Assembly (NCBI RefSeq): GCF_000378625.1
Contig: NZ_KB905160.1
Span: 225,552-289,551, forward strand
Origin: Colwellia piezophila ATCC BAA-637
GTDB taxonomy: Bacteria; Pseudomonadota; Gammaproteobacteria; Enterobacterales; Alteromonadaceae
Reading direction: 5' to 3'
Length of the DNA: 64,000 bases
The notes beneath the pieces are model-generated. The model saw nothing but the letters and a program-made list of their open reading frames with translations, ran no database searches and had not been told where the DNA came from. The translations under genes and the position numbers were made by a program. Of the stretch, positions 61,926-64,000 are shown in pieces. Position 1 is the stretch's first letter, and every line of letters begins with the position of its first letter.

Positions 61926-63266
61926 TTAGCTAAAAGCGACATTAACAAAAACCACCACTAATAAAACTGGGCAAACAAAACGTAAATAAAAGCCAAGTAA
62001 TTTTAACGATGTGTGTTGTTTTAATATAGCAATATCGGTGAGTTGGTTACCGCGTTTCCACAACCAGCCGACCACGATAAAGTAAAATAATGCCATCAAA
62101 GGCTGTAAAATAGTGGTGAGTAACTGAATCACTAAGCCAAATAATTGCTCGAAAAAGGCAATGAGTATCAGACTAGCAATAAACACTAACCCAGATACTA
62201 ACCACGTCGCTCGTTTTCTCGTCATCGCTTTATCTTCAACCAAATAGGCAACCGGTACTTCGGTTGAAGAAATAGTTGAAGTAAGGGCAGCAATTGACAG
62301 TAAAGCGAAAAAGGCAAAAGAAACAAATAAGCCCACGGTACCCATAGAGCTAAATAAAGTCGGTAATATATTAAAAATTAATTGGCCTTCACCAATTAAG
62401 TGACCGTCAACAAAGACTTCTAGTCCCTTGTGTTGAGCAACGAAGAGTGCCGGGATAATCAGTAAGCCGGCAATAAAAGCGATAAAAGTATCGAGTAATG
62501 TTATCGAAAGCACTAATTTACCAATACTCTGGCCTTTAGGCATATAAGAGCCATAAGCCATCATAGCGCCAACACCAATCGCTAGAGAGAAAAATGCTTG
62601 CCCCATAGCTGCTATTATCAATTTAGGCTCGGTTACTTGCGAAAAGTCAGGCACTAAATAAAGTGTTAAACCTTCTGCGGCACCATCTTGTTGCAATATA
62701 TAGGCGATCAAGCCAAGTAACATCACTAATAACATGGGCATCAATCGTGATGACCACCGTTCAATACCGCGGTGTACGCCTTGGTGGACTATGGCAGCGC
62801 CAACTACAATGAAAACTGGGGTGAATATGACATTACGTAAAGTACTTGATGTAGATAGCCATTGAGACAATTCCATTAAACCAACTAGCTCAGCTAAAGC
62901 GGCTAAAGCATGTGCGAGCATCCAGCCCGCAACGATGGTATAAAAACTCAACATCATCATGGCGCCAATAATGCCGATAATACCGGCATTATGACCGAGT
63001 TTTTTAAAGCGTTTACCACAAGCGTTTGCTAATGCAGATACTGGATTGGTTTGCGCTTGATTACCAATATAAATTTCAGCATAAAGCGCGGGTAGCGCCA
63101 GTAAAAAAGTCACCAGTAAATAAACGACTAAAAAAGCACCACCACCATTGTTTGCCGCTTGAGTGGGGAACGCCCAAATATTGCCTAAGCCTATGGCAGC
63201 ACCAGCTGCAGCGAGAACAAAACCAAGTCGAGAATGAAAAGAATCACGGGGAGAAGCGGTGGTCAT
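61926..63266 (-). CDS. Sodium-dependent transporter, NSS (SNF) family
   Basis: Inner-membrane sodium symporter of 446 residues with about 11-12 helices. The family start SRLGFVLAAAGAAIGLGNIWAFPTQAANNGGGAFLVVY, with the unwound first helix GxIGLGNIWxFP that binds substrate and sodium, is complete. The segment FFSLAIGVGAMMAYGSYMP in helix 6 is also typical. LeuT-like members take up amino acids; the substrate here is not known. It is divergent from the metallo-hydrolase gene. Confidence 0.93.
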   Translation of the reverse strand: MTTASPRDSFHSRLGFVLAAAGAAIGLGNIWAFPTQAANNGGGAFLVVYLLVTFLLALPALYAEIYIGNQAQTNPVSALANACGKRFKKLGHNAGIIGIIGAMMMLSFYTIVAGWMLAHALAALAELVGLMELSQWLSTSSTLRNVIFTPVFIVVGAAIVHQGVHRGIERWSSRLMPMLLVMLLGLIAYILQQDGAAEGLTLYLVPDFSQVTEPKLIIAAMGQAFFSLAIGVGAMMAYGSYMPKGQSIGKLVLSITLLDTFIAFIAGLLIIPALFVAQHKGLEVFVDGHLIGEGQLIFNILPTLFSSMGTVGLFVSFAFFALLSIAALTSTISSTEVPVAYLVEDKAMTRKRATWLVSGLVFIASLILIAFFEQLFGLVIQLLTTILQPLMALFYFIVVGWLWKRGNQLTDIAILKQHTSLKLLGFYLRFVCPVLLVVVFVNVAFS

Positions 63267-63376
63267 AAATAGTTATTAGTCGTTAAAATTAGTTACGCAA
63301 AGCTTACCGAGTTAAAACGCTTAGGGGAAGTACTATTCATACATTTTAGCCAGTAATACCAGTAGAAAAGTTATGA

Positions 63377-63382
63377 TATAAT
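63377..63382 (+). promoter_or_regulatory. Likely -10 element of the metallo-hydrolase gene
   Basis: A perfect tataat hexamer 40 bp before the ATG. No good -35 was seen at 16-18 bp. Confidence 0.4.
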
Positions 63383-63421
63383 ATCGCCAATTTGTAAATA
63401 GCAATGATTAAAGAGCAAGTT

Positions 63422-64000
63422 ATGTTGAAGTACGAAATTATCCCGGTAACGCCTTTTGCGCAAAATTGTACGTTGTTTTGGTGTAGCGATACCAAACAGG
63501 CTGCGGTAGTTGACCCTGGTGGTGATATTGAAAAAATCAAAGCAGCCATCACTAAACATGGCTTAACCCTAGAAAAGATCTTCATTACTCATGCCCATCT
63601 TGACCATGCGGGCGCAACTAATGCCTTGGCGGTACTTTACAGTGTTCCTATTGAAGGCCCTCACAAAGAAGATCTGTTTTGGATAAATGCGATTGAAGAG
63701 CAAAAACAAATGTTTGGTGAGGCATTTAATTATGCGGAAAAATTCACATCAAATCGTTTTTTACAACAAAACGATACCGTGAAATTTGGCAATATTACCT
63801 TTGAAGTCTATTTTTGCCCAGGGCATACGCCAGGCCATATCGTGTTCTTCCATCGTGAGTCCAAACTTGCTCAGGTTGGTGATGTGCTGTTTAGTGGTTC
63901 AATTGGCCGAACAGATTTCCCTCGTGGCGATCATGCCACGTTAATTCGTTCGATTCGTGACAATTTATTTAACTTAGGTGATGACGTACGCTTTATCCCA
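63422..64000 (+). CDS. MBL-fold metallo-hydrolase, YcbL-like (partial, 3' end outside)
   Basis: The first 193 codons of a glyoxalase II-like hydrolase. The metal site motif THAHLDHAG fits the family HxHxDH. Later ligands are seen in CPGHTPGHIVFF (histidine) and VGDVLFSGSIGRTDFPRGD (aspartate bridging the two metals). E. coli YcbL is 215 residues, so perhaps 20 remain outside the window. Start: ATG with aagagcaagtt upstream as weak ribosome site and a tataat hexamer 40 bp before. Probably hydrolyses glutathione thioesters. Confidence 0.93.
   Translation, partial: MLKYEIIPVTPFAQNCTLFWCSDTKQAAVVDPGGDIEKIKAAITKHGLTLEKIFITHAHLDHAGATNALAVLYSVPIEGPHKEDLFWINAIEEQKQMFGEAFNYAEKFTSNRFLQQNDTVKFGNITFEVYFCPGHTPGHIVFFHRESKLAQVGDVLFSGSIGRTDFPRGDHATLIRSIRDNLFNLGDDVRFIP

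Overview
The window reads as chromosome of an AT-rich marine gammaproteobacterium of the Alteromonadales, most like Colwellia or a close relative. This rests on recognised protein types (the Vibrio/Colwellia-type 283-residue ThyA, a two-ligand-set class I fumarase, the pst-phoU and DUF47-pit phosphate genes), on the conserved block mutH-rppH-ptsP-tauE-lgt-thyA, and on the many short dispersed intergenic repeats. No rRNA, tRNA, CRISPR array, prophage or integron was seen. Genus is an inference from protein and gene-order resemblance, not from a search.

Layout. 1-5871: phosphate uptake (pstC end, pstA, pstB, phoU, then a PhoU-like DUF47 protein and a Pit permease). 5978-9000: parvulin, a YaiL-like protein, a glutaredoxin-fold protein and an unknown lipoprotein. 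9141-16184: MsrP/MsrQ periplasmic methionine sulfoxide repair, a pair of exported amidohydrolase-like proteins of which the second has lost its metal ligands, and a patatin-type Vd autotransporter. 16328-23973: sugar-phosphate mutarotase, MutH, RppH, PtsP, TauE-type exporter, Lgt, ThyA. 24088-31394: a Cache-GGDEF-EAL protein, the ruins of an aldehyde dehydrogenase gene, an SRPBCC protein with a sterol-desaturase-type hydroxylase, and a FecA-like TonB receptor. 31536-42017: serine deaminase, NudL, PabB, fumarase, pirin with a divergent LysR, a DUF6090-like membrane protein and glutaminase. 42343-48918: chemoreceptor, AraC/MFS divergent pair, LysR divergent from a cytochrome b561-YceI operon.

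49293-58129 is the most interesting part. First comes a four-gene signalling cluster: a response regulator with a decayed GGDEF domain, an outer-membrane barrel, a small exported protein and a hybrid-free histidine kinase. Next is an HxlR regulator overlapping nudC, with an inverted repeat sitting on its promoter. Then comes a four-lipoprotein operon (CsgG/HfaB-like, PEGA-like, DUF4810, DUF799) whose three recognised members correspond to a lipoprotein gene set known from Neisseria. 58284-64000: an IS3 remnant, a mini-glutaredoxin, RmuC, a solute-binding-like protein, a sodium-dependent transporter and the start of a YcbL-like metallo-hydrolase.

Non-coding structure is rich: a 143-bp element present twice (6490 and 44099), a 265-bp MITE-like element at 32970, a hairpin-rich element present in both orientations (35933 and 59416), several small tandem repeats, and numerous rho-independent terminators and inverted repeats that could be operators.
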